The translations under genes and the position numbers were made by a program. From Sphingomonas qomolangmaensis (GTDB lineage: Bacteria > Pseudomonadota > Alphaproteobacteria > Sphingomonadales > Sphingomonadaceae): 64,000 nucleotides of DNA. A model generated the notes under the pieces. The model did not search any database and was not told the origin of the DNA. It worked only from the letters and a program-made list of their open reading frames with translations. The DNA lies in contig NZ_CP101740.1 in assembly GCF_024496245.1 (NCBI RefSeq), positions 248,001 to 312,000 on the forward strand, given 5' to 3'. Of the stretch, positions 36,877 to 48,012 are shown piece by piece (the stretch's first letter is position 1; every line of letters begins with the position of its first letter).

Positions 36877-39201
36877 TCAGAAGCGTGCGGTGAGCTGCCC
36901 ACCGTAGAAGCGCGGTTCGGCACGGATGAAGGTCGGGATGCCGAAGGCGCCCCCGGTATTGCCGGCGTCGAGCAGATATTCCTCGTCGGTCGCGTTGCGG
37001 ATGAAGCCCGCCAGCTCGAAGCGCTCGTCCATGAAGCTGACGCCCGCGCGGGCGTTGACCAAGGTCACCGGCCCTTGCGAGATCGCCAGGTTGTTGGGCA
37101 CTTCGAAGAAGATGCGGCTACGATAGGTGACCGTCGGGGTGGCGAAGAAGCGCATCCCATTGCCGACCGGTGCATCGATCGTGAAGCCCGCCGCCGCCTG
37201 CCATTCGGGCTGGAGCCGGAAGCGTGCGCCCGAGAAGGCGGGGGCGAAATTGTTGCCCTCGTCGATCCCGCCATCGATGTACGATCCGTTGGCGAAGACG
37301 TTGAGCCAGGTCGTGGGGCGAATGCTCAGCTCGGCCTCGACCCCGAGGTTGCTGGCGGTGCCCGCGCTCTGCGTCAGCGAGGTGCCGTTGGGCTGGATCA
37401 CGCTGACCTGGAAGCCGTCATATTTCTGGTAATAGACGCCGAGCGTTCCCGAGATCGGGCCGACACTGCCCTTGATCCCGCCTTCATAGTTCCAGACGAT
37501 TTCCTCGGGCACCAGCTGCAGGTTGCGCGCGGGGCCGCTGGCGGCGTTGCGGGCGTTGACCTGCACCACCGGCGAGCGGCGGCCCTTCGAGACGGTGGCG
37601 TACACGTTGATGTCGTCGGACAGGCGAAGCAGCGCGTTGAAGCGCGGCAGGACCGCAGCGAAGCTCTCCTGCGCTATGAAGGTCTGACCCGCAGTATCGA
37701 TCTGGCCAGGCACCAGCGACGCGGCATTGGTGAGCCGGGTGCGCGGGACGCGGGCGAAGAAGCCCGACTTGCGCTGTTCGATCAGCACGCGAACGCCGGC
37801 GGTGAGCTCGAGCGCGGGGATCGGGATCCATGTGGTGTCGGCGAACACCGAATAGCTGTCGTTCTGCCCCTGATTCTCGAACACCGAGCTGTAGGGCACC
37901 TGCGTCAGCCGGCCACCCGACAGTATCGCGGTGGCCTGCGCCGCCTGAACCTGACCCGCGGCGTCGATGCAAGCGAGGCCGGGGATCGGACGCGCCGCGC
38001 ACTGCAGGAAGATGCCCTCTTCGGCCGAGAATGGCACGTTCTGGATCGAGTCCTCGATGAACACGTTCCAGCCGAACGAGGCGCGCCATTGCGGGTCGTT
38101 GTAGTTGAAGCGGCCCTCGTGGCTCGCCTGCCAGCCCTGGGCCAGTTCGGCGAATTCGAGATACCAGGCCGCCGAACCATCGGCGTCGAAGATTTCGAGG
38201 CTGTCGAAGTCGCGATAGCCGTTGACCGTGGTGAAGGTCAGGCTGTCGGTCAGTTCGTAGCTGGCGGTGAGGTTGAAGTCATAGACGTCGCGATCGAGCC
38301 CGAGCTGCGCCGCGCCCAGCGTTGCCGCCGAATCGGGTGCGCCGCCAAGATTCGCCTGGCCGAACGGATTGCCGGGGCCCGCCTGCGTCGGCAGCGCGCG
38401 CGAGACGAACGGGGTGCCGCCGTTGCGCTGGCGGTCATAGGTGCCGATCAGGTCGAGCGTGAAGCGGTCGGTGGGGGTGTAGCGGATGGAGGCGCGGATG
38501 CCGAGCTGGTCCTGTGCGTACAGTTCCTCGTCCTGGTTGGGCGAGAGGTTTTCGACGAACCCGTCGCGCTTCTTATATTCGAAGGCGATGCGCCCGGCGA
38601 ACACGTCCGACCCGCCGTTGATGAAGCCCGACAGGATCGTCGAGTCATAATTGCCATAGCCCGCGGTGATCGCGCCCGAGAAACCCTCGCGCGGGCGCGC
38701 CGAGGTCATGCTGATCGCGCCGACCGCCGATGCGGTGCCGAACAGGGTCGCCTGCGGCCCCTTGATGACCTCGATCCGCTCCATGTCGTAGATCGCCTGG
38801 TACGATCCGCGCGAGCGCGCGATGTCGACGCCGTTGTAATAGAGCGTGACGCGCGGCGCCTGCTGCGATGAGCCCGAGTCCGAGGTGATGCCGCGGATCA
38901 CGATGCCGGGGTTGTTCGCGCTCTGCTCCTGGACGTTGAGGCCCGGGATGAAGTTCGACAGCTCGTCGAGATCGCTGACGCCGAGTTCGGCCATCCGTTC
39001 GCCCGACACCGCCGAGATGGTGATCGGCACGTCGACCAGCCGCTGTTCGATCTTCTGCGCGGTGACGATGATCTCGTTCGAATCCTCCGCCGGCGCGTTG
39101 GGGGTTTCGACGTTATCCTGCAGCGCCGATTGCGCGAATGCGGGCATGGCTAAGGCGGTGGATGCGAGCAGGACGGCCGCGAGCGAAAGGCGATGTTGCA
39201 T
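36877..39201 (-). CDS. TonB-dependent outer-membrane receptor
   Basis: A 774-residue beta-barrel receptor. The ATG at 39201 gives a signal peptide ending A-F-A-Q, and GGGGG lies upstream; an earlier ATG at 39261 would lengthen it needlessly. The plug domain has the TonB-box-like E-I-I-V-T-A-Q-K, V-P-I-T-I-S-A-V-S-G and I-K-G-P-Q-A-T-L-F-G. The C-terminus ends in R-F, the usual barrel signal. The type is that of sphingomonad receptors for carbohydrates, aromatics or siderophores; ligand is unknown. Pairing with the dipeptidase suggests peptides. Confidence 0.92.
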   Translation of the reverse strand: MQHRLSLAAVLLASTALAMPAFAQSALQDNVETPNAPAEDSNEIIVTAQKIEQRLVDVPITISAVSGERMAELGVSDLDELSNFIPGLNVQEQSANNPGIVIRGITSDSGSSQQAPRVTLYYNGVDIARSRGSYQAIYDMERIEVIKGPQATLFGTASAVGAISMTSARPREGFSGAITAGYGNYDSTILSGFINGGSDVFAGRIAFEYKKRDGFVENLSPNQDEELYAQDQLGIRASIRYTPTDRFTLDLIGTYDRQRNGGTPFVSRALPTQAGPGNPFGQANLGGAPDSAATLGAAQLGLDRDVYDFNLTASYELTDSLTFTTVNGYRDFDSLEIFDADGSAAWYLEFAELAQGWQASHEGRFNYNDPQWRASFGWNVFIEDSIQNVPFSAEEGIFLQCAARPIPGLACIDAAGQVQAAQATAILSGGRLTQVPYSSVFENQGQNDSYSVFADTTWIPIPALELTAGVRVLIEQRKSGFFARVPRTRLTNAASLVPGQIDTAGQTFIAQESFAAVLPRFNALLRLSDDINVYATVSKGRRSPVVQVNARNAASGPARNLQLVPEEIVWNYEGGIKGSVGPISGTLGVYYQKYDGFQVSVIQPNGTSLTQSAGTASNLGVEAELSIRPTTWLNVFANGSYIDGGIDEGNNFAPAFSGARFRLQPEWQAAAGFTIDAPVGNGMRFFATPTVTYRSRIFFEVPNNLAISQGPVTLVNARAGVSFMDERFELAGFIRNATDEEYLLDAGNTGGAFGIPTFIRAEPRFYGGQLTARF

Positions 39202-39331
39202 TGGTAACCCCCGTTGATTCGAAGGAGCCTGTGCCTGCCGGTTGTGAACGCTGCGCTGCAAAGCCGTGACGCAGCCGTGACAATGTGTGACCAGTCGATG
39301 ACAGCTTCGCTATGCGCGGGCTGCCCGACGC

Positions 39332-39778
39332 TCAGAAGGGCAAGATGCCGCGATATTGTTCGAGCGGCGGCGCGCCGGGGAGCAGCGCGCCCTGGCGCAG
39401 CAGGAAGATGTGGCGGACGATCTCGGCCTGTTGTTCGAGCCCGTAGCGCGACAGCCGCCAGCCGGGCTTGAGGCTGTAATCATAGCGGCAGAAGGGGTGG
39501 CGCCGCAGCGGCAGGAAGATGCCCTGCTGGTGCTGCCAGATATGCGTCATCTCGTGCAGGAACAGCCCCTGCGCATCGCGCCCGCTGTGCGCGAAGTCGT
39601 CGCAATAGAGGCCGCCCTGGGGATGGAAATGGATGCAGCCGGTGGGGGCCATCGTGACGTGCCTCGGCTGGAAGAACGCCCATTTGCGGTTCGCCACCGT
39701 AGCGCGCGCATAATCGATCGCGTTGCCGAAGATGCTGCTGGCGAGCGCGATCTCGCCGGGGGTGAGCGGGCGCTTCAT
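39332..39778 (-). CDS. vgr-related protein with HExxH motif
   Basis: A 148-residue protein of the type annotated vgr-related in sphingomonads. It contains H-E-M-T-H (residues 75-79), a zinc-metallopeptidase-like motif, next to W-Q-H-Q-Q-G-I, and a preceding F-H-P-Q-G-G-L-Y-C-D-D segment. No signal peptide is seen. The ATG at 39778 overlaps the stop of the gene before it (ATGA), so it is the last gene of a three-gene operon. The enzymatic role is not established. Confidence 0.78.
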   Translation of the reverse strand: MKRPLTPGEIALASSIFGNAIDYARATVANRKWAFFQPRHVTMAPTGCIHFHPQGGLYCDDFAHSGRDAQGLFLHEMTHIWQHQQGIFLPLRRHPFCRYDYSLKPGWRLSRYGLEQQAEIVRHIFLLRQGALLPGAPPLEQYRGILPF

Positions 39779-40695
39779 CGCGGCCGCGGCGTCACCGATT
39801 GCGCGAGCCGGTCGCAGCGTCCGGCGATGTCTTCGGCGACCGGGCTGGTGCAGACGATGCGGATATAGCCGCCACCTTCGAGGAAGCGGATATGCTGGCG
39901 CAGCGTGATCGTCCGCGCGCGATCGACCGCGGTCGCGGCAACGGTGTGGAGGCTGCCGTCGCTCGAAACCGCTGCGCCGAGCACCGTCAGCCGGCTGAGT
40001 TCGGGGGTGGCCTCGACCGCCTTGCGTGCGAAATCGGCGCGATCGGCGACGGGCACCGCGCCGAGGCTGCTGGCGACGACCACCAAGGGCTGCGCGCCAT
40101 CGGTATCGACGTCGAGCGGACCGTCGGTGAGCAACAGCCCCGATCCCATGAGCGTGCGCACCGGCCGAAACCCGGCGCGATTGCCGACCGCGAAGGGCAA
40201 GGCCGCGATCGATGCTTCGAGGTCGGCTGCGCCGCGCAGCCGCACCGATCGCAATGCCGCCTCGAACCCCGCCGCCGCTGCCGATGCGGTTGCGGCGGGT
40301 GCTTGCGCGGTCACGAGCGCGGTCGCGGTCTTGCCGCCCGCGAGTAGTAGCCATTTGGTGTAGGCGACGCCGCCCACCGTCTGCGCGCCGCGATAGAGCC
40401 GCGCAGGGGTGCGGTCGGCGACGATGATCGCCTCGCCCTTGCCGGTCAGAGTCACGCCGTTGGGGAGCCTGCCGCCGGGTGCGGTATCGAGCCGCCGCAC
40501 CATCTCGTCGAACGCGGCGGGGGGCAGTTCGGCGAGCACGATCGATCGCTGGGTGGCGATATCCTCGAACCCGGTATAGCCCGCCGCCTCTGCCATGCCC
40601 GGCGGCGGGGCGAGGCCGATCGCGCCTTGCTGCGGATAGACCGCGGGCGATGCTTGGGCTGCAGCGGTCGCCAGCGCGGCGACCAGCAGCTTCAT
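39775..40695 (-). CDS. Hypothetical exported protein
   Basis: A 306-residue protein with a short signal peptide ([15 protein letters not shown]) and a mixed alpha/beta body, including G-L-A-P-P-P-G-M near the start and I-R-I-V-C-T-S-P near the end. I do not recognise the family. Its start overlaps the copper-chaperone stop and its stop overlaps the vgr-related start, so all three should be co-translated. A role in the envelope with the PCu(A)C protein is only inferred. Confidence 0.72.
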   Translation of the reverse strand: MKLLVAALATAAAQASPAVYPQQGAIGLAPPPGMAEAAGYTGFEDIATQRSIVLAELPPAAFDEMVRRLDTAPGGRLPNGVTLTGKGEAIIVADRTPARLYRGAQTVGGVAYTKWLLLAGGKTATALVTAQAPAATASAAAAGFEAALRSVRLRGAADLEASIAALPFAVGNRAGFRPVRTLMGSGLLLTDGPLDVDTDGAQPLVVVASSLGAVPVADRADFARKAVEATPELSRLTVLGAAVSSDGSLHTVAATAVDRARTITLRQHIRFLEGGGYIRIVCTSPVAEDIAGRCDRLAQSVTPRPR

Positions 40696-41132
40696 TCCGG
40701 AGCGCCTTCGCCCGCGCCGACGATCCGCGCGGGGACGTCGAGCTCGCGGCCCGAGGCGAAGACCAGCTTCAGCCGCGTTTCGTTGCCCGCCTGCAGGCCC
40801 GGTGTCATCTCGAACAGCATCACATGCCGCCCGCCCGGGGCGAAGCTTGCCGGCTGGCCCGCCTTCAGCGACACGGTCTCGAGCGCGTTCATCGTCATCA
40901 TGCCGCCCGCGCCCGCCATGCTCTCGTGCAATTCGGCGCGTTTGGCGACCGGGGTCGATACCGCGGTCAGCGCATCGTCGCGGCCCGCGGCCTCGATCGC
41001 GAAATAGGCCGCGCCGGGTCGACCGGCGACCGCGGGCAGGCGGATCCACGCTTCCTCGACGCTGATTTGATCGGACGGACCGCAGCCGGCCAGCACGGCG
41101 AGCAACGCGATCGGGAGCGAGAAACGACGCAT
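40692..41132 (-). CDS. PCu(A)C copper chaperone lipoprotein
   Basis: A 146-residue periplasmic Cu(I) chaperone that in relatives delivers copper to cytochrome oxidase. The lipobox V-L-A-G-C places a lipidated Cys at residue 17. The copper motif has the family spacing: His69, Met81, then His103-x-Met105 (21 residues between Met81 and His103); the optional Met after the first His is Glu70. It is the first gene of the minus-strand operon with the unknown exported and vgr-related proteins, and diverges from dnaK. Confidence 0.88.
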   Translation of the reverse strand: MRRFSLPIALLAVLAGCGPSDQISVEEAWIRLPAVAGRPGAAYFAIEAAGRDDALTAVSTPVAKRAELHESMAGAGGMMTMNALETVSLKAGQPASFAPGGRHVMLFEMTPGLQAGNETRLKLVFASGRELDVPARIVGAGEGAPE

Positions 41133-41190
41133 TGGCGTGCCTTTTGCAGGAGCCCGGGAAATCTGCGGCTGCGTCTAACCGCACGGCAAT

Positions 41191-41218
41191 CTTGCGGCAA
41201 GGCGAACCCGACCTATAT
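41191..41218 (+). promoter_or_regulatory. RpoH (heat-shock) promoter of dnaK
   Basis: CTTG (41191-41194), 17 bases, then CCTATAT (41212-41218) matches the alphaproteobacterial sigma-32 pattern CTTG-N16/17-CyTATnT. RNA would begin near 41225, about 80 bases before dnaK. No CIRCE element was seen. Confidence 0.7.
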
Positions 41219-41306
41219 CGCGGTTTGGATTTGGTTCCATGGCCGGCGGGAACGGGCATGGGGCTTTCGTCAATCTGTTCAGACCTTTGGGGGCCTACGA
41301 GGGACT

Positions 41307-43214
<1,908 letters not shown>

Positions 43215-43230
43215 AACTATGATCCGGACC

Positions 43231-43313
43231 CGTCATTCCAGCGAAAGCTGGAATTTCGTGCGGCAGGCGAGCGGCTCTGTCGCACGAGGCCCCAGCCTTC
43301 GCTGGGGCGATGG
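43231..43313. repeat. Palindromic intergenic repeat, family A copy 4
   Basis: The left arm is CGTCATTCCAGCGAAAGCTG followed by GAATTTCGTG; the right arm is CACGAGGCCCCAGCCTTCGC followed by TGGGGCGATGG. It lies between dnaK and dnaJ and must be transcribed with them. Confidence 0.85.
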
Positions 43314-43334
43314 TTCGGGGCATAGGGGGCACAT

Positions 43335-44456
43335 ATGACCACCGAAGATTATTACGAAGTGCTCGGTTGCGAGCGCACCGCCGATGGGGCAACGCTCAAA
43401 TCGTCGTACCGCAAGCTCGCGATGCAATATCACCCCGACAAGAATGGCGGGTGCAAGGACAGCGAAGCCAGGTTCAAGGCGGTCAGCGAAGCCTATGAGG
43501 TCCTGAAGGACCCGCAGAAGCGCGCTGCCTATGACCGCTATGGCCATGCCGCGTTCAAGCAGCATGGCGGCGGGGGCGCCGGCGGCGGCGCCCATGACTT
43601 TTCGGGCTTCAGCGACATTTTCGAAAGCATGTTCGGCGAATTCGTCGGCGGGCAGGGCGGTGCGCGGCGGCAGACGCGGCGCGGCGCCGATCTGCGCTAC
43701 GACATGGAGATCACGCTCGAGGACGCCTTCAACGGCAAGCAGACCGAGATCACGGTCGATGTGTCGGGGCTGTGCGACACCTGCGGTGGCAGCGGTGCCA
43801 AGCCCGGCACCGTCGCGCGCGGCTGCTCCACCTGTGCCGGCCACGGCAAGGTGCGGGCGCAGCAGGGCTTCTTCGTCGTCGAGCGGACCTGCCCCACCTG
43901 CCACGGCGCGGGCGAGGTGATCGCCGATCCGTGCAACACCTGCCGCGGCGACGGGCGGACCGACAAGACCAAGACGCTGAGCGTCAACGTGCCCCCCGGC
44001 GTCGATGAGGGCACCCGAATTCGCCTGACCGGCGAGGGCGAGGCCGGGCCGCGCGGCAGCCCGGCGGGTGACCTGTATATCTTCCTGCACGTCGCCCGGC
44101 ATGCGATCTTCACGCGCGAGGGCACGACGCTCCACGCGCGCGCGCCGGTGAGCTTCACGACGGCGGCATTGGGTGGCGAGATCCACATTCCCGGCCCCGA
44201 CGGCACGCATCACACGATCCGCGTGGCGCCGGGTACGCAGAGCGGGCGCGAAGTCCGCCAGCGCGGCGCGGGGATGCCGGTGCTACAGGGCCGCGGCCGC
44301 GGCGATCTGGTGGTGCGGATCGAGGTCGAGACGCCGACCCGGCTGACCGGGCGCCAGCGCGAATTGCTCGAGATGTTCCGCGATACCGAGACGGGCGAGG
44401 AATGCCCCGAAACCAGCGGCTTCTTCGCCAAGATGAAGGCGGCGCTGGGGGGCTGA
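43335..44456 (+). CDS. dnaJ: Chaperone DnaJ (Hsp40, type I)
   Basis: A 373-residue co-chaperone that stimulates DnaK's ATPase. The J domain has H-P-D at residues 33-35. A Gly-rich G-G-G-G-A-G-G-G linker follows. Four zinc motifs are complete: C-D-T-C-G-G-S-G, C-S-T-C-A-G-H-G, C-P-T-C-H-G-A-G and C-N-T-C-R-G-D-G. The C-terminal substrate domain is full length. A hairpin follows directly after the stop. Confidence 0.97.
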   Translation: MTTEDYYEVLGCERTADGATLKSSYRKLAMQYHPDKNGGCKDSEARFKAVSEAYEVLKDPQKRAAYDRYGHAAFKQHGGGGAGGGAHDFSGFSDIFESMFGEFVGGQGGARRQTRRGADLRYDMEITLEDAFNGKQTEITVDVSGLCDTCGGSGAKPGTVARGCSTCAGHGKVRAQQGFFVVERTCPTCHGAGEVIADPCNTCRGDGRTDKTKTLSVNVPPGVDEGTRIRLTGEGEAGPRGSPAGDLYIFLHVARHAIFTREGTTLHARAPVSFTTAALGGEIHIPGPDGTHHTIRVAPGTQSGREVRQRGAGMPVLQGRGRGDLVVRIEVETPTRLTGRQRELLEMFRDTETGEECPETSGFFAKMKAALGG

Positions 44457-44458
44457 AA

Positions 44459-44486
44459 CAACGGGGCGCCGCGCGGCGCCCCGTTG
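44459..44486 (+). terminator. Terminator-like hairpin after dnaJ
   Basis: A 12-base perfect stem (44459-44470 with 44475-44486) has a GCGC loop and is followed by CTCACTTT. The T-tract is weak, but the stem is the strongest in the region. Confidence 0.65.
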
Positions 44487-44510
44487 CTCACTTTGACGAT
44501 GGCCTCGGGC

Positions 44511-44539
44511 TACCCTATTCCCCGAACGGGGAGAGGGTA
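44511..44539. repeat. Short inverted repeat between dnaJ and the TonB receptor
   Basis: TACCCTATTCCCC faces GGGGAGAGGGTA around GAAC. It looks like half of a family C element and may act as a terminator for the minus-strand receptor gene. Confidence 0.5.
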
Positions 44540-44556
44540 GGAGCGGTCAGCTAGGT

Positions 44557-47500
44557 TCAGCGCGTCTCCATGCGGATGCCGACGCGGAACGAGCGGCCCA
44601 GCAGGTCCGAATAGGTGCTGTTGGCGGCGAGCCCGGTTTCGGGCAGCAGCAGCGGTTCGCGATCGAACACATTGGTGACGTTGATGAAGAACTGCGCCTC
44701 GGCGTCGCCCATGTCGATCTTCTGCGTCAGGTTGAGATCGGCATAGAACAGCCCCGACACGCTGTTGTCGTCATAGGTGAAGAAATTGGGATCGTTCGCT
44801 GGGCAGGCGGTGGTGCATTCGATGCCGTTGGCGGCGTATTTGCCCGCGCTGATCCCCCGGCCCACCGCGGTGATCGAGAAGCTGGGCGAATCATAGCTGG
44901 CGCTGAAGCGATAGATCCAGTCGGGGGTGCTGAACTGGCCGCCGTTCACGCCTACGCTGTTGAGCACTACCGTCCCGGGGACGCCGCTGTCGTACAGATT
45001 GTCGATATAGCGGGTCGCGACGCCGCGCAGCGTGAAGTTGCCCGCAGCCTGCGCGAAGATCCGCTCGAGCGGGAGCCGGTAGCTGGCGTCGATATCGACC
45101 CCGCGCACCAGCTGGCTGGCGGCGTTGAACGGCTGGCTGCGGATCAGCAGATAGGGCTGGTTGGGCGCCGAACGGATCGGGTCGAAGCTGATCGCATCGC
45201 AGAAGCTCTGCTGGTCCTGCAGATAGCAAAGATCGGCGATCTGTTGCGCGCTGAAGGTGCTGATCGCCTGTTCGAGATCGATGCGGAAATAATCGACCGA
45301 CAGGTTGAAGCCCGGAACGAAGCTCGGCGAGAGCACTACGCCCGCGTTCCACGAATTGGCCTGTTCGGGGCGAAGCGCGGGGTTGCCGGTGACGAAGCCC
45401 GAATAGCCATAGTTCGCCGGGCCGTTGAGCCCGTCGGGGGTGTAGGTGGGGTTGCGGATCGAATCGCTGTTCGCCGAGCCGCCCTGGAACAGGTCATTGA
45501 GGTTGGGCGCGCGGATGTCGCGCGAGCGGGTGACGCGAAGGCGGATGTCGTCGATCGGCTGCCAGGTCGCGCCCGCCTTCCAGGTGGTGACATAGCCCGC
45601 GGTCGAATAGCTGGTCGCGCGCACCGCGCCGTTGAATTCTAGCCCGAAGCCCAATGGCACCACGGTTTCGAGATAGGCTTCCTTGACGTTGTAGTTGCCG
45701 GTGGTGGGCAGGTAATTGCCCACCGACCAGGCGTTGCTGGTGGTCGGGCGACCGCTCGAATCGGTGGTCGGGGTCGGCTGGAACTGCGCAGGGACGAAGC
45801 CGGTGATCCGCTCCTCGCGATATTCGGCGCCGAACGCGATGCTGACATCGCCCGCCCAGGTGGCAAAGGGGGTGACCGACGCGTTGGTGGCGATGTTATA
45901 TTGCTCGACCACCTCGTCACGATAGGGATCGCCGAGCGCATAATCGAACACCGCGGGGTTGGCGACGCCGAGCCCCAGGCGGTTGAGCGCGACGCAGGCC
46001 GGATCGTTGTTCGCGGCATTGGCGTCGACGTTGATCAGGCACTGGATCGACCCGGGCGCATAACCCGCGGCGTTGCCCGCGGGCGCGAAGGCGGCGTTGG
46101 TGGCGTTGGCCATCCGCTGGTTGTTCATGATGTTGCGCAGCTGCTCGCGCAGCTCGGCGCGGCCATATTGCGCGTACAGGTTCCAGGTCGCGCGCTTGCC
46201 GAACACCTCGGTGTCCCCCTCGGCGCCGAGCGCATAGCGCTGCACCTCGCGCTTGTTGTCGACCGCGCGGAAGGGCAGGTCGGCGGCGCTGGTGGCGAGC
46301 GTCACGCTGGTGATGCCGGTGAGCGCCGCAGGGCCGAGCGTGTTGTAGAGGAAGGCGTTGCACGTCGTCGGCGCGGCGGCGGCGGTGGCGGCGGTGCCGC
46401 AGCCAGTGGCGTTGAGCGTGATGCCGGTGGCGAGGTTGGGACCGGCGTTGAAGAACACCTCCTGCCGGTTGTACGCACCCTCGGCGAACAGCTCGATCCC
46501 CTCGGCGATCTCGTAGCTCAGCCGCCCGAACAGGCCGTGACGATCGTCCTGCGGGTCGAGCCCGATCCGGCGGCCGGTATCGTTGACCCGCCAGTCGCCA
46601 CCCTGGGTGAGAGTCGGCGCCGCGGTGCCGGTGCGCGCGGGGAAGGTGAGGTCGCCATATTGATATTGGCTGACCTGCCCGTTCGCGCCGAAATAGAGCC
46701 CGCGCAGCCGGTTCGCGGTGCCGCCCGCCGAATTGGTGATGATGCCGCCGGGGGTCGAGTTGGCGGCGCCGACCTGGCGGCGGATCAGATAGCGCGGGGT
46801 GGTGCTGGCGGTGGTCCAGGCGGGGTCCTGGATACGGACATAGCCGGTCGCGTTCCAGTCGCGATCGACGTCGAAGATGCCGTCGCGATGCGCCACTTCG
46901 GCGCTGAGCAGGAGATGCCCGCGATCGTCGGCGCCGAACGACATCCCGCCCGCGACGCTGAGCGAGTAGTTCGCACCATCACCCTTGTCGGTAATGCCGC
47001 TGTCGATCGCGACCTTGAGCCCGGTATAATCCTTGTCGAGCACGAAATTGACGACCCCCGCGACCGCGTCCGACCCATAGGCCGACGACGCGCCGCCGGT
47101 GACGACCTCGACGCTGCGGATCAGCGCCTGCGGGATGGTGTTGACGTCGACCAGGCCGGTGACGGTGGAGCCGACGCTGCGCCGGCCGTCGAGCAGCACC
47201 AGCGTCCGCTCGGCACCCAGGTTGCGCAGGTTGAGCGCGTTGATTCCCGCCTGGCCGCTCGACAGGTTGAGCCGCGAGTTGGAGGGGCGGGTCGAGCCAG
47301 CGAGCGAGGGGAGCTGGTTGACGAAATCGGCGATGTTGTTGCTGGGCGAGGTGTTCTGGATGTCCTCGAGCGTCAGCACCGTGACCGGGGTCGGCGCCTG
47401 GAAGCCGTCGCGGACGATCCGCGAGCCGGTGACCACCAAGTCCGGATCGGTGGTGGCGGAATCGGTAGCCTCGCTCTGCACGTCGGTGGCCGCGGTCTGC

Positions 47501-47595
47501 GCCAGCGCGGTAGCTGGCATCAGGCCGGCGAGCGCGAGCGCGGCAAGGCTGGCCTGCGTGGCGATGCGAACGGAAAGCGGGCGGTTGGCGTGCAT
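44557..47595 (-). CDS. Large TonB-dependent receptor
   Basis: A 1012-residue outer-membrane receptor. The start at 47595 gives a long N-terminus with signal peptide ending A-L-A-Q, and AGGGGG upstream. The plug has D-L-V-V-T-G-S-R-I, V-T-V-L-T-L-E-D-I-Q, L-N-L-R-N-L-G-A-E-R-T-L-V-L-L-D-G-R-R and A-S-S-A-Y-G-S-D-A-V-A-G-V-V-N, the pattern of the large sphingomonad/xanthomonad receptor class often tied to peptides or complex ligands. It diverges from the acylase gene. The ligand is unknown. Confidence 0.93.
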   Translation of the reverse strand: MHANRPLSVRIATQASLAALALAGLMPATALAQTAATDVQSEATDSATTDPDLVVTGSRIVRDGFQAPTPVTVLTLEDIQNTSPSNNIADFVNQLPSLAGSTRPSNSRLNLSSGQAGINALNLRNLGAERTLVLLDGRRSVGSTVTGLVDVNTIPQALIRSVEVVTGGASSAYGSDAVAGVVNFVLDKDYTGLKVAIDSGITDKGDGANYSLSVAGGMSFGADDRGHLLLSAEVAHRDGIFDVDRDWNATGYVRIQDPAWTTASTTPRYLIRRQVGAANSTPGGIITNSAGGTANRLRGLYFGANGQVSQYQYGDLTFPARTGTAAPTLTQGGDWRVNDTGRRIGLDPQDDRHGLFGRLSYEIAEGIELFAEGAYNRQEVFFNAGPNLATGITLNATGCGTAATAAAAPTTCNAFLYNTLGPAALTGITSVTLATSAADLPFRAVDNKREVQRYALGAEGDTEVFGKRATWNLYAQYGRAELREQLRNIMNNQRMANATNAAFAPAGNAAGYAPGSIQCLINVDANAANNDPACVALNRLGLGVANPAVFDYALGDPYRDEVVEQYNIATNASVTPFATWAGDVSIAFGAEYREERITGFVPAQFQPTPTTDSSGRPTTSNAWSVGNYLPTTGNYNVKEAYLETVVPLGFGLEFNGAVRATSYSTAGYVTTWKAGATWQPIDDIRLRVTRSRDIRAPNLNDLFQGGSANSDSIRNPTYTPDGLNGPANYGYSGFVTGNPALRPEQANSWNAGVVLSPSFVPGFNLSVDYFRIDLEQAISTFSAQQIADLCYLQDQQSFCDAISFDPIRSAPNQPYLLIRSQPFNAASQLVRGVDIDASYRLPLERIFAQAAGNFTLRGVATRYIDNLYDSGVPGTVVLNSVGVNGGQFSTPDWIYRFSASYDSPSFSITAVGRGISAGKYAANGIECTTACPANDPNFFTYDDNSVSGLFYADLNLTQKIDMGDAEAQFFINVTNVFDREPLLLPETGLAANSTYSDLLGRSFRVGIRMETR

Positions 47596-48012
47596 CAAAA
47601 TCCCCCTGATAGTCCAAGCGATGCCGGGCGGGTTGCCCGCATCGTCGCTTCGTGTTGCTGTCGCCCCGGATATTTCCTTGGGTAGCGGGCAGCCCCTCCC
47701 GATCGTCATCATCCCGTCATCGGCTGGCGTTAACGGCACTTCGATAGTGCAGGGCTCGCGCAAACCCCGTCAAGGCAAGCGGAGCTTCTTTGCGTTGCCC
47801 CCGCCATAGCCTCAGGGCATGGACGCGCCAAAATATCGCCATCAAACGAACGATAGTTGCGCGCCATAGCCCGGTGGCATGACCCTGCCAGCGGTTGCGA
47901 TATGATGCGCGGCGCGGATCGGATAGCCTGCAGCGCTTCGCCCGGGGGCTATTCGCGCTTGGGTGATCGGCTGCGTGGCGCTGATGCCGCACGATGTTCC
48001 CGGGAGAACCGC
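47596..48012. other. Divergent intergenic region
   Basis: A 417-base region between the minus-strand TonB receptor and the plus-strand acylase. No gene is supported here. A short motif, GCCATAGCC then GGCATG after a few bases, appears at about 47802 and 47865. The promoters of both genes should lie here, but I found no convincing -35/-10 pair. Confidence 0.5.

Noticed and set aside
36691..38871. A 726-codon plus-strand open frame opposite the TonB receptor
   Set aside because: The minus-strand frame has a signal peptide, plug motifs and C-terminal signature of a receptor; the plus frame has none.
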